Below, one piece after another: positions 38,810 to 50,771 of a stretch of 64,000 nt of DNA. Positions within the stretch are counted from its first letter, which is position 1; each line of letters opens with the position of its first letter. The notes beneath the pieces are model-generated. The model worked only from the letters and a program-made list of their open reading frames with translations, made no database searches and was not told the origin of the DNA. The translations under genes were made by a program, and so were the position numbers. Source of the stretch: Paraniabella defluvii (GTDB taxonomy: Bacteria > Bacteroidota > Bacteroidia > Chitinophagales > Chitinophagaceae); the NCBI GenBank assembly GCA_019316985.1, contig CP079215.1, positions 248,001 through 312,000 on the forward strand, written 5' to 3'.

Positions 38810-40150
38810 CTATTTATTAGCAACATATTTCAGGTTATCAAAAAATCTTTCAATCAGTTTCCTGTCATTTGTTATAATTTCTGCACTTCCTTTTCCTTCA
38901 TATACAAATTCCAGCTTCTTTCCATAGTTTGTTACCAGTCCATCCTTCAGCGCTACAGATATTAAATACGTTTCTACATCTCCCTCCTTTGTTTTTTCCA
39001 CATTAGTTGTTTTGGAAATACTAGAAACTTCGCCTCTTATTGCCCCATATTCGTTGTAAGGATAATTATCTAATTTGATGACTACTTCCTGTCCTTCTTT
39101 GACTTTCCCTGCACCGTTAGATGGTACTATTACTTGCCCGTAAGGTTTTTGTTGAATAGGAAGAATAGTAAAAACAGGTTCCGAGGCCTGTACGTATTGT
39201 CCTGTTGTCCAGAACTTGAGAAACTGAACCTGCCCGTCAAAGGGCGCTGTGATTAAATAAGTTTGCTCCCACATACTGATATTCTCTTTGAGATCATTAT
39301 ATGACGCGGTCAAACTCATTAAAAGCTCTTTGAGCTTTTCTTCTTTCTGAATCGTTGCTTCTGTTATCTGGGTTTGTACCTGTGCCCGGTCTTTTTGTTT
39401 CTGCAATTTTTCGGCTGTAATATTATTATGATTCATCTTGTAAGACAACTCATTCAATTTGGACTTTTCTAAATCACTTTCTGATAGTACCCTGTCATGG
39501 AACAAGACAGAGTCTCTCCTAAATAATTTACTGCTATTCTCAATATACTCTTTTGTAATACCGGCCTTGTTATTGATATTAGTGAACTCCTGCTCCTGTG
39601 TAAATCCCAACTTTCTTAAGCCGGCAATTTTCTTATCATATAATTTATCACTAACAAAATTGTTATACAGGTTCAAAGCATTAAGAAATATGTAATACTT
39701 TGCTGAAAGGCCTCCCAATGATAACCTATGCGGAAAACTGTGGGTGCCAACGTTTATATCATTAGGATTTAATTGTAAAAGAAGCGTTTTAAGTTTTACC
39801 AAATCCTTATAATCTGTTGAATTTTCTATATGGGCGATCACTTCTCCCTGTTTAACAAAATCGAGCGATTTATTAATCTCAAGAATAATCTTCCCGTTGG
39901 TATTTGCTACGAGCTTGATAGGCGCTGTACTGGTATTTATAGTAATCTTACCTGCCACAACATCCGGATAACGTATGATAAACCCAAAAGATACCATCAG
40001 TAACACAATAAAAAGTACTATTAAACCTACCCAGTAGCCAAACTTAGTTGGCATCCGATCAATAATATCTTGTACCTCCTCTGTTCTGCTTTCAAGCCCG
40101 AATTGCTTTTTATCATTTAAGGTCTCCATTTTCTGGTATTTTTGCGTCAT
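38810..40150 (-). CDS. HlyD-family periplasmic adaptor of the GG-leader exporter
   Basis: Intact, 446 aa; a start at 40129 (METLNDKK) is also possible. A single membrane helix (residues about 38-62, 'FGYWVGLIVLFIVLLMVSFG') follows a cytosolic N-terminus. Then come a biotinyl/lipoyl half-motif ('ANTNGKIILEINKSLDFVKQ'), a long alpha-helical hairpin (residues about 150-300), and the second half ('YLITAPFDGQVQFLKFWTTG') with a beta-barrel. This is the adaptor that joins an ABC exporter to an outer-membrane channel. It overlaps the ABC gene end by 17-38 nt. No TolC-like gene is in the window. Confidence 0.9.
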   Translation of the reverse strand: MTQKYQKMETLNDKKQFGLESRTEEVQDIIDRMPTKFGYWVGLIVLFIVLLMVSFGFIIRYPDVVAGKITINTSTAPIKLVANTNGKIILEINKSLDFVKQGEVIAHIENSTDYKDLVKLKTLLLQLNPNDINVGTHSFPHRLSLGGLSAKYYIFLNALNLYNNFVSDKLYDKKIAGLRKLGFTQEQEFTNINNKAGITKEYIENSSKLFRRDSVLFHDRVLSESDLEKSKLNELSYKMNHNNITAEKLQKQKDRAQVQTQITEATIQKEEKLKELLMSLTASYNDLKENISMWEQTYLITAPFDGQVQFLKFWTTGQYVQASEPVFTILPIQQKPYGQVIVPSNGAGKVKEGQEVVIKLDNYPYNEYGAIRGEVSSISKTTNVEKTKEGDVETYLISVALKDGLVTNYGKKLEFVYEGKGSAEIITNDRKLIERFFDNLKYVANK

Positions 40151-42427
40151 CCGTTACCTGCAAACGCTGTTTATTATTGCCGCCTTCAGGTATCATTTTC
40201 TTTTCTTCGTTTGATTCAGAAGCCCCGTTATTAATACTGCCTGCGAGATCCAACTGAGATTGAACTAACTGATAATAGCGCTTTTGAAGTTTCATTAGCG
40301 TATCATGATTGCCTATCTCCACAATTTTTCCATCCTGCATTACAATAATCTGGCTTGCCTTTCTAATTGTACTTAACCGATGCGCCACTACTATTACAGT
40401 TTTATCTTTAAAAACATTATCCAATGCCTTTACTATTTTCTGCTCATTCACCGTATCCAACGCATTAGTAGCCTCATCGAAAAATAAGTAATCCGGATCT
40501 TTATAAAGAGCTCTTGCTATCAGTATTCTTTGTTTTTGTCCACCACTCAACCCACGTCCCTGCTCTCCCATCATTGTTTGATAACCGAGGGGAAGCCTTT
40601 CAATTTCAGATGCTATGTTTGCGGTTTCCAATGCCTTTTTCAACCTGTCATAATCAATTTTGGGGTCATCCAGTACAATGTTATTTAATATAGTATCATT
40701 AAATATCTTACCGTCCTGCATTACAGCGCCACATTTACTGCGCCATTGCTTCAAACTAATGTTATTAATATTCATGTTGCCCATAAGTATCTCCCCGTGA
40801 CTGGGTTTGTATAGCCGCAACAAGAGCTTTAACAATGTTGATTTTCCACTACCGCTATCTCCTACAATAGCTGTTACCTTTTTTTCGGGGATAAATAAAT
40901 TAATCCCCTTTAGTACCAAAGGACTGTTAGGCGTATATTGGAACATCACATTACTCAGCAACAAGTTTTTTGATTCAGGCAAATCAATGGAGTTATTTCC
41001 AACGTCCTGGTGCTCATCTCTTAACTCGTGTATTTCATTAAGTCTTAAAAAACTAATTTTTGCAAACTGGAAAGAGATAATAAATTGTATAAACTGCTGT
41101 ACCGGACCATTCAGCATGCCTATAATAAACTGAGTGGATATCATTACCCCAAAAGTCATTTCCCCTTTTATAACAGCCTGGGCACAGAAAAAAGTAATAG
41201 CCAGATTCTTTATATTGTCGATAAATTGTGCACCGAGTGTTTGAATATTGGTAACACTTAGAACACGTGTATTTATTTTGTATAAACCGGCCTGTATATT
41301 CTCCCATTTCCAACGTTTTTCTTTTTCATAATTGTTTATTTTGATATCCTGTATGCCCCTATCGTTTCTACCCAATAGCTTTGATTTTTAGCTACCAGGT
41401 CAAAGTACTCCCAATCTAACTTTTTCCGGATACTCAAAAACAAAAACACCCAAAGAATATACAGAACACTTCCGAACAGGAAAATAAAAAACACTGTCTT
41501 ATTATATACAAGCAGGATAATTCCAAACACTACAAAGGTTAATGTTGAAAATATCATATTCAGGGAGTTATTCATAATAAAGCTCCTGATCCGCTCATGA
41601 TCGTTAGCTCTCTGTAATATATCTCCTGTGGACTTATTTTCGAAAAAAAAAAGTGATAGGCAGCAACATGAGCTTTATAAGATAGTCTGATATCAAAGCA
41701 ATATTGACCCTGGATGTTATATGCAACAATACCCAGTCTCTCACCATATTAGAAAGAAGGATACATACGTAAATAGAAATGTTGGCAATCAAAACAAGGT
41801 TAATAAATTCAATATCCCGGGTTTGAATGCCCACATCTATTACAGCCTTGGAGATGAAGGGAAGAAAGCCCTGTAGTACAGTAACAATAAGCATTACCGC
41901 CAGTAATGTTAATGCGCTTTTTTATAAGGTCTGAAATAATTAAGAAAATGCTCTACTGTTTTTTAGAATTTTTATTTCCTTCTTGTTTTTTGCTGTAGAA
42001 TTCGGTTTGAGGTTCTAACACCAGAAGCACTCCCTTATCGCCATCGCCTTGCCGGATCCATTTGTCGGCAAACTCTTTTGCCTTATACGTCACATGCCCT
42101 TTCGCAGGATCAGAAACATAAATCAGTCTCTTTTTTGTATTTGCCTTATATACTACCACAAAGTGATTGTTATCCCAATGCAAGATTGCAGGCAAGGGTA
42201 CTTTATCAATCAGGTCATTCAATGTACATTTTATTGATAAAGATCGGAGGCCAATTTCCTCTGCAGCGTAGCTAAGATCAAAAAAGAAACCCCTCTTTAG
42301 TAATACCGCATTTGTCTCTCAGGTATTGCAGTGAAAAATACCTGCCATAGTATTTGGCAATCATTTTTAGACAAGCAGGGCCACAATCCATTAAATCAAG
42401 CTGCCGGTCAACAGGAAAACGTTTCAA
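40113..42427 (-). CDS. C39-peptidase ABC transporter of the GG-leader exporter (frameshifted)
   Basis: The start is taken at a TTG (42427) giving MKRFPVDRQLDLMDCGPACL; the catalytic Cys is in DCGPAC. The peptidase His is in 'ILHWDNNHFVVVYKA' and the Asp in 'YVSDPAKGHVTY'. Six membrane helices follow, then an ATPase with Walker A 'VGDSGSGKST', signature 'LSGGQKQR' and Walker B 'DYLFFDEATNALD'. At least five single-base breaks (near 42285, 41965, 41925, 41640, 41350) are repaired by one base each, for about 775 aa. Peptidase plus transporter should cleave after the Gly-Gly of the leader and export the mature part. Confidence 0.9.
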
Positions 42428-42520
42428 TTCAAAATAGGTTATAATGTGATTTCAATAATTCAGCAACTGCAAGCGTATGGTTAGCAGGGAAAGCGGTGTT
42501 TATTTTCAATTTAATGATCT

Positions 42521-42550
42521 AAAAAACTCCCTACTTATCGGGAGTTTTTT
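42521..42550 (-). terminator. Terminator at the end of the Sus-type operon
   Basis: AAAAAACTCCC pairs with GGGAGTTTTTT around an 8-nt loop, and the T run works in both directions. It closes the operon that ends at 42565 and separates it from the GG-leader cassette. Confidence 0.9.
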
Positions 42551-42564
42551 AATCACTTATTTAA

Positions 42565-44330
42565 TTAAAACTGAACGAACTCTGATTCATAATTGGCCAA
42601 CCAATTAGTTCCCTCAAAGGACCAGGAATCCTGAACCGGAACTCTTAGCCAGTAAAAAGCTGTTCGGGCAACGCTACCGCTGGTTTGCAATTGCACCACT
42701 TTTCCTGCCGGAACTCCTGTTGTTGGCGAACTACAAGGGAATAATGGTATAATGCCCCATTGATAATTGTTCTCCAAAATAAAATCCTTATTAACAGCGC
42801 CAGGTGCCTGGTTTTTAAACGACCGCCGGTGCCTTCATTTGCAGGAAAATAACCTATAAGGTTAGCATATTTAGGATGTTTGGTTATATCCTGTAAACAG
42901 AGATTAGCAGCTACTTCTGCTGACGTCAAACCGGTGCTAAAGAACCTTATATCAGCAACGTTCATTGCTACGTGCGATGTTAAGGCATCGCTGGCATTCC
43001 CCTGCGACCAACCTATAATCCATGGGCGGGGAGATGTAATAGCCCCGTATGCATTGATATCTGTTTGCTCAATCATTTTTCCATCAAAATAACGCTTCAG
43101 CCAACGACGGCTTACACTGTCAATAATCACCAACGACAGCGTATGCCAGGTTTCATCAAATGCTGATCCGCCTCCAGGCATAGCATTCTGCAGCCTCGTA
43201 TTACCGCTGGCACCTCTGAACTGTGTAGACCAATTGTTACCATTTCTAAAATAGGCTATGCCCGGATCCGCAGCATCTAACATATTACCCACTGCCGGCC
43301 CTTTCTTACTTACGAATAGCGGGAAACTGCCGGATGCTGTACCTTTCATTTTCATTTCAAATGTAAATTGCCCTACTCCCGGGTTGTAAGCATTGGGGTC
43401 GGCCATTACAGCTCTCACCCCTCCCGATTGCCCTCCAGAAAAGCGGGTTCCGTAAAAAGCGCCAATTGTTGTGAACTCAAGAGGCTTAAACTTCTCATTG
43501 TAAAAAATCTGGAACGCCTGTGTTTCCGCACCTGAAGATCCGCCATATCCTGAGCCAACACCTCCATGGGTACTTACTACTATAACCAACCACTCTTCTT
43601 TCTTATTATACTCAGGGCGAGCCTTTAAAGCAGTCATAATCTCTCCTATATACCCGTCTACTTTTGTGATGGCATCTTTGTACGCAGCATTTCCCTGGTT
43701 AAAGCCACCGGCCTTACCTGCGATAGAAGGACTGTTAAAATGTAGGGTTATAAACTCAGGATTACGTGTTTTAATTCTTACTAATGCAGAATCTTTTACG
43801 CCCTGGTCACCTGTTGTGATAACAGGGTCTGCTATCTCAGGCACTACTCTGTCCACCAACGTATTCCACGATGAAATAAAGCTGGTGCGCATATTGCTTT
43901 TTGTTGCCGAAGACAGTATATAAGAAAACATAGATGGATAATTAGGTGGTACTCCGGCATGCGAATCGCCACCTGCTGCAGGTGTGTATATGAAAGTACT
44001 ATCCATGATTTTGTGCTTCCCGTAAGAAACACCTGTTACCAGCGATTTCCAGGAAGTGGCATCAGTGCTTATTTCATCAGACACTCCATCCCACTGAAAT
44101 TTAGCGTGAGTCAACATACCGGTTAAAGTGGCGGGTGCAATAGCTTTAACCTCGCTGCTTACCGCTCCGTCAATACCTATTAAAAGTACCCGGCGACTGG
44201 TTAAAGCATTTGTGGTATCGAGGTCATCCTCAAAATAAGGCGGAGGGTCGGCATATTTTTTACAGGAACTCAAAAAGGTTACAGAAAAACTGGAAGCCAG
44301 TAAAACTCCTATAAATAAACTTTTTGTCAT
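42565..44330 (-). CDS. DUF4983-type lipoprotein: phosphatase-fold plus LamG domain, copy B (frameshifted)
   Basis: Start MTKSLFIGVLLASS at 44330 with the lipobox LSSC followed by KK. The N-terminal part resembles the alkaline phosphatase/nucleotide pyrophosphatase fold: 'RRVLLIGIDGAVSSEVKAIA' and 'WLVIVVSTHGGVGSGYGGSS'. A LamG-like domain follows ('FTFEMKMKGTASGSFPLFVS', 'WHTLSLVIIDSVSRRW'), then a C-terminal DUF4983-like tail. The usual Thr or Ser nucleophile is not obvious, so catalysis is doubtful. A break near 42815 is repaired by one base, for about 588 aa. Last gene of the operon; paralogous to the gene at 46479-48220. Confidence 0.75.
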
Positions 44331-44365
44331 ATTATATTTTATAAAAGATAGCATGTTATAATTGT

Positions 44366-46404
44366 TTATCGTATTGCGTTTACTTCGCTCAAAGCGGCTA
44401 AATTGTCACCACCGTAAACATCAGCCGTTGTTGGAATAGTTAACCTGAAATAGCGAGCCGTTACAAAAGATGGTAACACCAGATTCTGCAAACCCTGTGC
44501 ATTCTGCAATGTAAATGGGCTACCTGCTACTTCGGTCCATGTAGTGCCATTTTCGCTTATTTCTACCCTTACATTTTTCACAGGCCTGCTCGTACCTGTT
44601 GCACCGTTTGGTCTTTGAGCAATCTGTACTCCAAGAATACTTTGAGCAGTCTTCATGTCTACTGTTAGTACATGTGGAGGCGCTCCTGCATTAGATGACC
44701 ACCTGGAATGCCAATAAGTAGTTAGGCTGCCATCCAGTAAATTTGTGGCGGCTCCGCTCTCCTGCGCCGTTTCTTCTGTACTGGCTGTAATTGTCCATCC
44801 TGTTCTGGTAAGAGGTATATAATAAGGTGCATCTCCACCAGTTTGAGTAATTGGGTTATATTCCCATACTTTTTGACGCATCATGGGATACTGAGCAGCC
44901 ATTCTCGCCGCAAGATTAGTGCTTACAGCGATGCCCCATTGCTGGAAAAATGGCAGCCAGTCTTTCTGTGTAAAATCGCAGATCGCTTCGTAAAAGAAAT
45001 CTCTTTTTGCTGGTCGCTGGTAGATTCCCGAACAGCTCTCCTGGCTCTTCTGTATAAGTAAGGCATAAAATCCCATCCCCACGGCTGGCCATTATACCCC
45101 CAATTAGCGGGTATTTTATTAAAGATTTGCAGAAATGGAGCCAGGCGTGCAAAAGGATCGTTAATAGCAGCATCGCCGCCATCAAAATTTCTGGAACCCG
45201 GCGCTGTTGTGGCCCAGGCAACTGCAGGCGTAATTTTGCCAGCCAGGTCGTCAACAGGAAAGTGTGTTTAGCAGGGTAAACACCCAACCTTTTGCATTTT
45301 TAAATATAAATAAGTTGTTGGTGGTTTCACCTAAGGAGCCCCAGCTCCAATACTTGCCCTGCTGGTTATTATGCCCGATTTCGTGGAAAGTACCCCAGCT
45401 CGCAGCATTCTTCAAATAATCATGATCCGTAAATTCATCAAACCATCCGTAACCATACTGGGCCCTAAAAGGATAACCTGCTACACCGCCAGCGCCCGGT
45501 GGCAAGGTAATATCCTGCACGACCCGCCAGGGCAATAAAGGCGCCTGGTCTACCGGGTCATCATTAGCGCTCAATACTTCCTTTAAACCTTCCCACTCAT
45601 AATAGTCGTATTTAATAGCATCATTCCACTCTTTTATCAGGCCGTTAATATCTGTTACACTCCTGTCTATAAAGAACTGACGAGGCAGCGTAAATATGAT
45701 ATTCTCACTACGCAACTCCAGCCAGGGTGTGCAAGAGCTCCTGATAGCAGCCTGGAAAGCGGCTTCTGAAGTTTGACCATAAATAAAATCCGGCATTTTT
45801 ACCACGTTGGAAAAAGTGATAGGGACCGGGGTGTTTTGTGGTATTTGCGGAATAATATAAATAGGGCCGCCATAAAGGTTGCGCATATAGTTGCGACCCG
45901 GTGAAAGGCTGGTCTTGGAATAAATTATCGGATCCCGCTGCGCGTTTTGCACCGCAGATGCATCGTAAGTCCAGGCGCCGATTTGTACCAGCAACGAATT
46001 CTGGCCTGCAGGCACGTCTATTATTACCAGTTCACCCGGAGCTGCATAATAACCAGTACTCACAATAGGACCAACGGGGTTTCGAAGCTATTTAATATGA
46101 TGGGAGGTTGTGCAATTCTCAACTGATCTTTATTGGCCGGGAAATACTTAAAGTTCATATTTACCGTAACATTATTCAAACGTGGCTCGCTGCTGCAAAC
46201 CAGACCAGGGAATATGCGGGCCTTCGCATATTTGCTGGCATCCACATTTTTAACGTTGGTGTCGATAGTTACACCCGATTCGCCGGCGCCATTTCCAGGT
46301 ACTCCATCGACGAAACCAAAATCCCGGTCTCTTTTGCAGGCTGCCAGCAGTATAACTACGCTGCAAACAGTAGTTAAAAACGGTAATAAAAATTTATTTT
46401 TCAT
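44366..46404 (-). CDS. M60-family metallopeptidase lipoprotein with discoidin-like domain (frameshifted)
   Basis: Lipobox LAAC after MKNKFLLPFLTTVCSVVILL. The zinc site is 'WGTFHEIGHNNQQGKYWSWG' with a downstream Glu in 'SLGETTNNLF', the M60 (enhancin-like) HExxH...E pattern. The C-terminus has an F5/8 type C-like domain: 'GAATNLLDGSLTTYWHSRWS' and 'VRVEISENGTTWTEVAGSPF'. At least four breaks (near 46080, 45270, 45200, 45060). About 680 aa. M60 enzymes studied in gut Bacteroidota cleave mucin-type O-glycoproteins, so a glycoprotein substrate is likely. Encoded between two phosphatase-fold paralogues. Confidence 0.87.
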
Positions 46405-46478
46405 CAGTACACTTTTAATTTTTGACAGAGCATCGTTGCTCCAACTTCTCCTTGGTTTATACTTATCCCTCCTGCCGC

Positions 46479-48220
46479 TTACCTGACATTAATGTATTGA
46501 GGTACCCAGGTTTTCCCATCTAATCCCCATGAAGTGGGAGTAGTGATACCTAACCATTGGTATACCTGCATAGCCACATCAACGGAATTTGGAACCGAAC
46601 GGTATACAGCAGGAACGATCTGCGGGCATACTTTGGTAGAAACATCATTAAAAATAGCAGGGTCTAAAGTTTGCACCAGCAGGTTATTGCCGTTACCACT
46701 TTCATCTGCTATTATCCGGTCAGCGCCAATATTATTAGACGGCCAGAAACCTATCAGGTTCGCTTTGTATTGATCATCGGGCACATCGGTTCTGCAATAA
46801 TTGGATTGTATATAAGCATCTGGCAATGCCGTGTTATAAATTCTAACATCCGTGATTATGTAATTGCCTAAACCAGTGTTATTATCATTATTGTTATTGC
46901 CAAACGTTAAGGGACTTGGAGAATCTAAATTTCCCCTATCGGCGATATTGCTGGTTCCGGTCGATTTTTGTCCATCGGTAAATACATATACGGTTCGGGT
47001 AGTAGCGTTTACCTGCGTGATCTGGGCCGTTAAGGTATGCCATTGAGCGTCGGAAACTTTAGTGCCCCTGACCTGCGTGTTTCCAAACCCGGTTTGACCG
47101 ATATTGATCTGCCAGTCTCCATCCTCCAGGAAAAATACCCATCCTACAACACCGCCTGTAAAAGTGGCTCTCTTTGATAGTATGGCAGGATAATTTGAGT
47201 TAGCAGCCGGAAGCTTAACTTTACATTGGATTGTATAACTGCCCGTAGCTCCTAAATTTCCTATTGAATTATTATTGATCATGCGGGCGCGCTTGTTTTG
47301 TGCAAGTGTGCCGCTATAAAGGTGCTGGTTCCTATATAGGGGATAACAGTTGGCTTTGCTGCAGCCTGTATCCTGAAATTAGGAACAGGTGTAAAATTGT
47401 ATGCCATAAACATAGTATTATGCCGGGCATCTCTAAAGGCTGACCATATTTCACCGGCGCCGGGAACAAACGGTGTGTTACTACCTTTGTTAGATGACAC
47501 CATAATTAACCAGTTTTCCTTTAAATAAGTAGGCCTCGCAGCTATCGTGTTCATCAGCTCCTTCAATTGGTTGTCAACTGTTAAAATAGCATCTTTATAT
47601 GCGCTGTTCGAAGCGCTGTATCCACTGGCCGCACCTACATTTTCTACATTACGTAATTGAACAAAAACCAGATCAGCGGCATTAGCGGAAGCCAGCTCTG
47701 TTTTAGCAGCACTGATAACCCCTGCATCATTATTTTCAAAAGATTGCTTTACACTTGCATCTGCCGCAAGATTATCAGCTAAAACCTGAGAAGCTGTAAA
47801 CGCTGCTGATCTCATGGCTGGCCGGGCCTGCTTTACGCGGGTAAAAATACTTGGATAAGCCGCAAAATTGTTGCCTGAAAAACTATTCCCTGTAACACCG
47901 TGTTTAGCAGGTGTAGTGCCGGTTAACAAATTCGTCCAGGTTAAGTAGCTGCCGTTGGCATTATTTTCAAAATCGCTCAGGGCATCCCACGAGTAAATAG
48001 CGTTATCTGCCATATTTACAAAAGTTGGGGCCTGCACTTTCCTTACTTCATCTCCTACTGCTCCATCAATTACTAAAAACAATACCTTATTCTTTACAGT
48101 AGTGGTATCTGCACTGCCTTCTGCTCCCAAATTGTTTTGTACTGATTTATTGCAGGCGGTAAATACCAATAAACCTGATGCAATCAATAAACCGATACTT
48201 CCCAAAAATTTATGCTTCAT
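46479..48220 (-). CDS. DUF4983-type lipoprotein: phosphatase-fold plus LamG domain, copy A (frameshifted)
   Basis: Lipobox FTAC after MKHKFLGSIGLLIASGLLVF. Layout is as in copy B: 'NKVLFLVIDGAVGDEVRKVQ' and 'NWLIMVSSNKGSNTPFVPGA', then a LamG-like region ('GSYTIQCKVKLPAANSNYPA', 'WHTLTAQITQVNATTRTVYV') and a tail ending 'WGLDGKTWVPQYINVR'. The two halves join by one base near 47300-47340, giving 'YSGTLAQNKRARMINNNS', which aligns with copy B. About 580 aa. Predicted on the cell surface; it may bind or trim phosphorylated glycans. Confidence 0.75.
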
Positions 48221-48278
48221 GTTAATTCTTTATTAGAATATTTACTAAATAGCGGTCTAATAACCCGTTTTATCAAAC

Positions 48279-49920
48279 CTAATTCTGCACCCTGATCTTT
48301 ACTATATTTCCAACCGTTTTACTATCGAACCTGGTAAACGTTCCTACCAGCATTACATAAGTAATAGAGGGATCTGTATCGCTTGGATATTCAACAAAGT
48401 CATTGACCCGGCCATTAAAGAACCCTATATTATTATAGCCTACAGCCAATGAGCCGTCAGGATTCAGCATCATAAAGCCAGCCCGTACAATGCCATCATA
48501 CTTATTAAATGTTCCGGAAACCATTACTTTTCCATCTTTCAGCTGGCCGGCAAAATTGGGTATCCCTCCCTCAACCGGTCTAAACCTGAAAGAGCGGTCT
48601 ATATTCCCATTTTCATCCAACATCACTATTCCGTTAGCAGCCTCATTATTGTAAGACGTGAACTGGCCCGTTATCAACAATTTGCGAGTGGTACTGTTGT
48701 AGGTTATTTTGGTAATGGCACCATTGGCACCTCCTACAAAAAGAAGGGTCTCTTCTACCGGTAGCCAGGTCGATACGTACAATACGTAATGCCTGCTGGT
48801 TTTCGAAAACCGTGAAATTACCCACGAGTAATAACTTGTTATTAGGCATTTCTACTCCGTCATAAATAAAACCGTTAGCGGTGGTATACCCTTCCACAGG
48901 TCGTGTACTACGATTAATGTTAAACGATGAATCGATACCGCCATCAATATTTACTCTTGCAATCTGGCTGATCCTGATCTTGTCTACATAAGGTGCATCA
49001 GCTGTTGATCGCTTTCATAAAGAATGCTATTATAATCAGAGAAATTACCTACGGCTACTACTCCTGCCGATGTATTGAATAGCTTGGTAACGGCACCGGT
49101 AAAACCTCCATTAAACGCCGGCCCTACTGTTTTAGGCAGTGAACCGTCGCCGGCTATATCATAGCTGAGCGTATCAAGAGAGCCTGTTGCGTTAAATCTT
49201 GTAATATTACTAATATTACCTCTTGCATTAACGGCACTGAATGTTCCACCTGCTATTACTTTATTATCTGAAGTAAATACAGCTGTATTTATAATACCAT
49301 TTATACCTGTAACACCGATATTAAACGCCGGACGCAAACTGGAACCGCTACCGGTGGTTTGCAAAGCACCATTATTGTCGATAAATGCAAGACCTGTAAT
49401 TGCCGCCACTGAGCTGGCCTGGTTCTGGTAATTCCTGAATGCACCATAAATAAGATAGCCTCCTAACGGTCTTGGATCTATTCCCAGTATTTCTCCTGTT
49501 GCAATGTTTGTTGTTGTATTAAAAGTGGCATCTATGTTAAGCTTACCCTGATATCTATAATAGGACCAAAATAAAATTGCCCGTTAATTTCAACTGCGCA
49601 AGTGCCGGTACTCGCTGTTATAGGAATGCGGATACGCACTTCGGTATCCGTAGCTGAAACTACATCAGCAGGTGTTTGGTTAATATAAAACCGAAACTGC
49701 CCCATTTTGTTACCTAATCCATTCACTTTTATTGTAACAATGGATCCTTCGGCTGCAATAGCAGGTGTAGGAGGTACGTCTTCAAAATCAATCAATCCTT
49801 TAGGGAAGCCGGGTAAAGGGGTTCTTCACTCACTCCATTTTTAGTACAGGATACTATTGTTGTGGAGAGGAACGCCAAAAGCAAACAATAACCGGCAAGC
49901 TTATTTTTAATATGTATCAT
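48279..49920 (-). CDS. DUF5008-like lipoprotein: IPT/TIG domain plus delta-60-type propeller (frameshifted)
   Basis: Start MIHIKNKLAGYCLLLAFLST at 49920 with the lipobox VSC. After one base near 49800 it reads 'PGFPKGLIDFEDVPPTPAIA', then a TIG-like domain ('GSIVTIKVNGLGNKMGQFRF') and repeated 'GxFxxxN' blades such as 'VIAGGTFSAVNARGNISNIT', 'VVAVGNFSDYNS' and 'LLITGQFTSYNNEAANGIVM', typical of delta-60 (DUF5122) propellers. At least four breaks. About 548 aa. Its position after SusD and fasciclin suggests a surface glycan-binding role, like SusE/F, but this is inferred. Confidence 0.7.
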
Positions 49921-49950
49921 GCTAATTAAAATAATTATAATAAATGATCA

Positions 49951-50660
49951 TTAGTTATCTATTCCTGCTATAATTGCTGTTTCCAAGAACTTACCGGGAT
50001 CAAATCCAAAGTAATGTGTTGGATACCTTAGCACATGCACATAACCATTTGTTGGTTTTATATTTACAGAAGAAACGAAAGCCGTTGTCCAGGTCTGGTA
50101 GTCCCTGGCCGATGAAGGAGATGGAATATAGGAAATCACCAATTGCCGGTAACCGGCGTAAGGAACACCACCGCCAGCGCTGTATATAGCACCGACATTC
50201 ATGATCAGGTCATCATAAGAATTATAGATCTGTCCCGGATAGGCAGCAATATTGGAGAAATCGATCTGCGGAAAATCCGTCAGAGATTTTCCCCTTAAAT
50301 ATATATCTTGATAGTGCTTCCTCCAAACCGAAGGTTTTATTTGCTGAAAGCGCGTGATAGGAGGCCGTCCTAATTGGTTCAGAATTCCGTTACAAGCTAC
50401 ATACGTATTTCTTAAGCTTGAATCAGCAGGAGCAAAAAACGTAATTTCCTCGTTTTGAAAAACATTCGCCATCCCGGCGTAATTGATGATCTTTACCAGC
50501 GTATCGAAGTATTGCGGTTTAGATTTAAGATAATCCAATATAGTGCCGTTAAAGTCACCTTTCTGCACGCCCGTATCTGTAAAATAATCTTTTTACAAGC
50601 ACCCGTCAGCAACAGAAGCAGCACCAGGGGTAACACTAATATTTTAATTCTATTTTTCAT
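49951..50660 (-). CDS. Fasciclin-like lipoprotein, copy 2 (frameshifted)
   Basis: MKNRIKILVLPLVLLLLLTG is followed by the lipobox Cys and KK. After one base near 50590 it continues 'GVQKGDFNGTILDYLKSKPQ' and 'YFDTLVKIINYAGMANVFQN', then 'EITFFAPADSSLRNTYVACN', the fasciclin H1-like block. The C-terminus has 'NGYVHVLRYPTHYFGFDPGK', similar to the H2 block. About 236 aa. Fasciclin domains mediate adhesion or binding; here one follows each SusD. Paralogous to the gene at 56623. Confidence 0.8.
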
Positions 50661-50771
50661 CCGTATATTTTTATTGCTTTTGTTAGAGGAAAAGCCACAT
50701 AAATAAGCGCTCTGCTCTTTTACTTCGTTATGCTTTGCCTGCATTCAACTATTCTTCCTTATTAATTTTAT

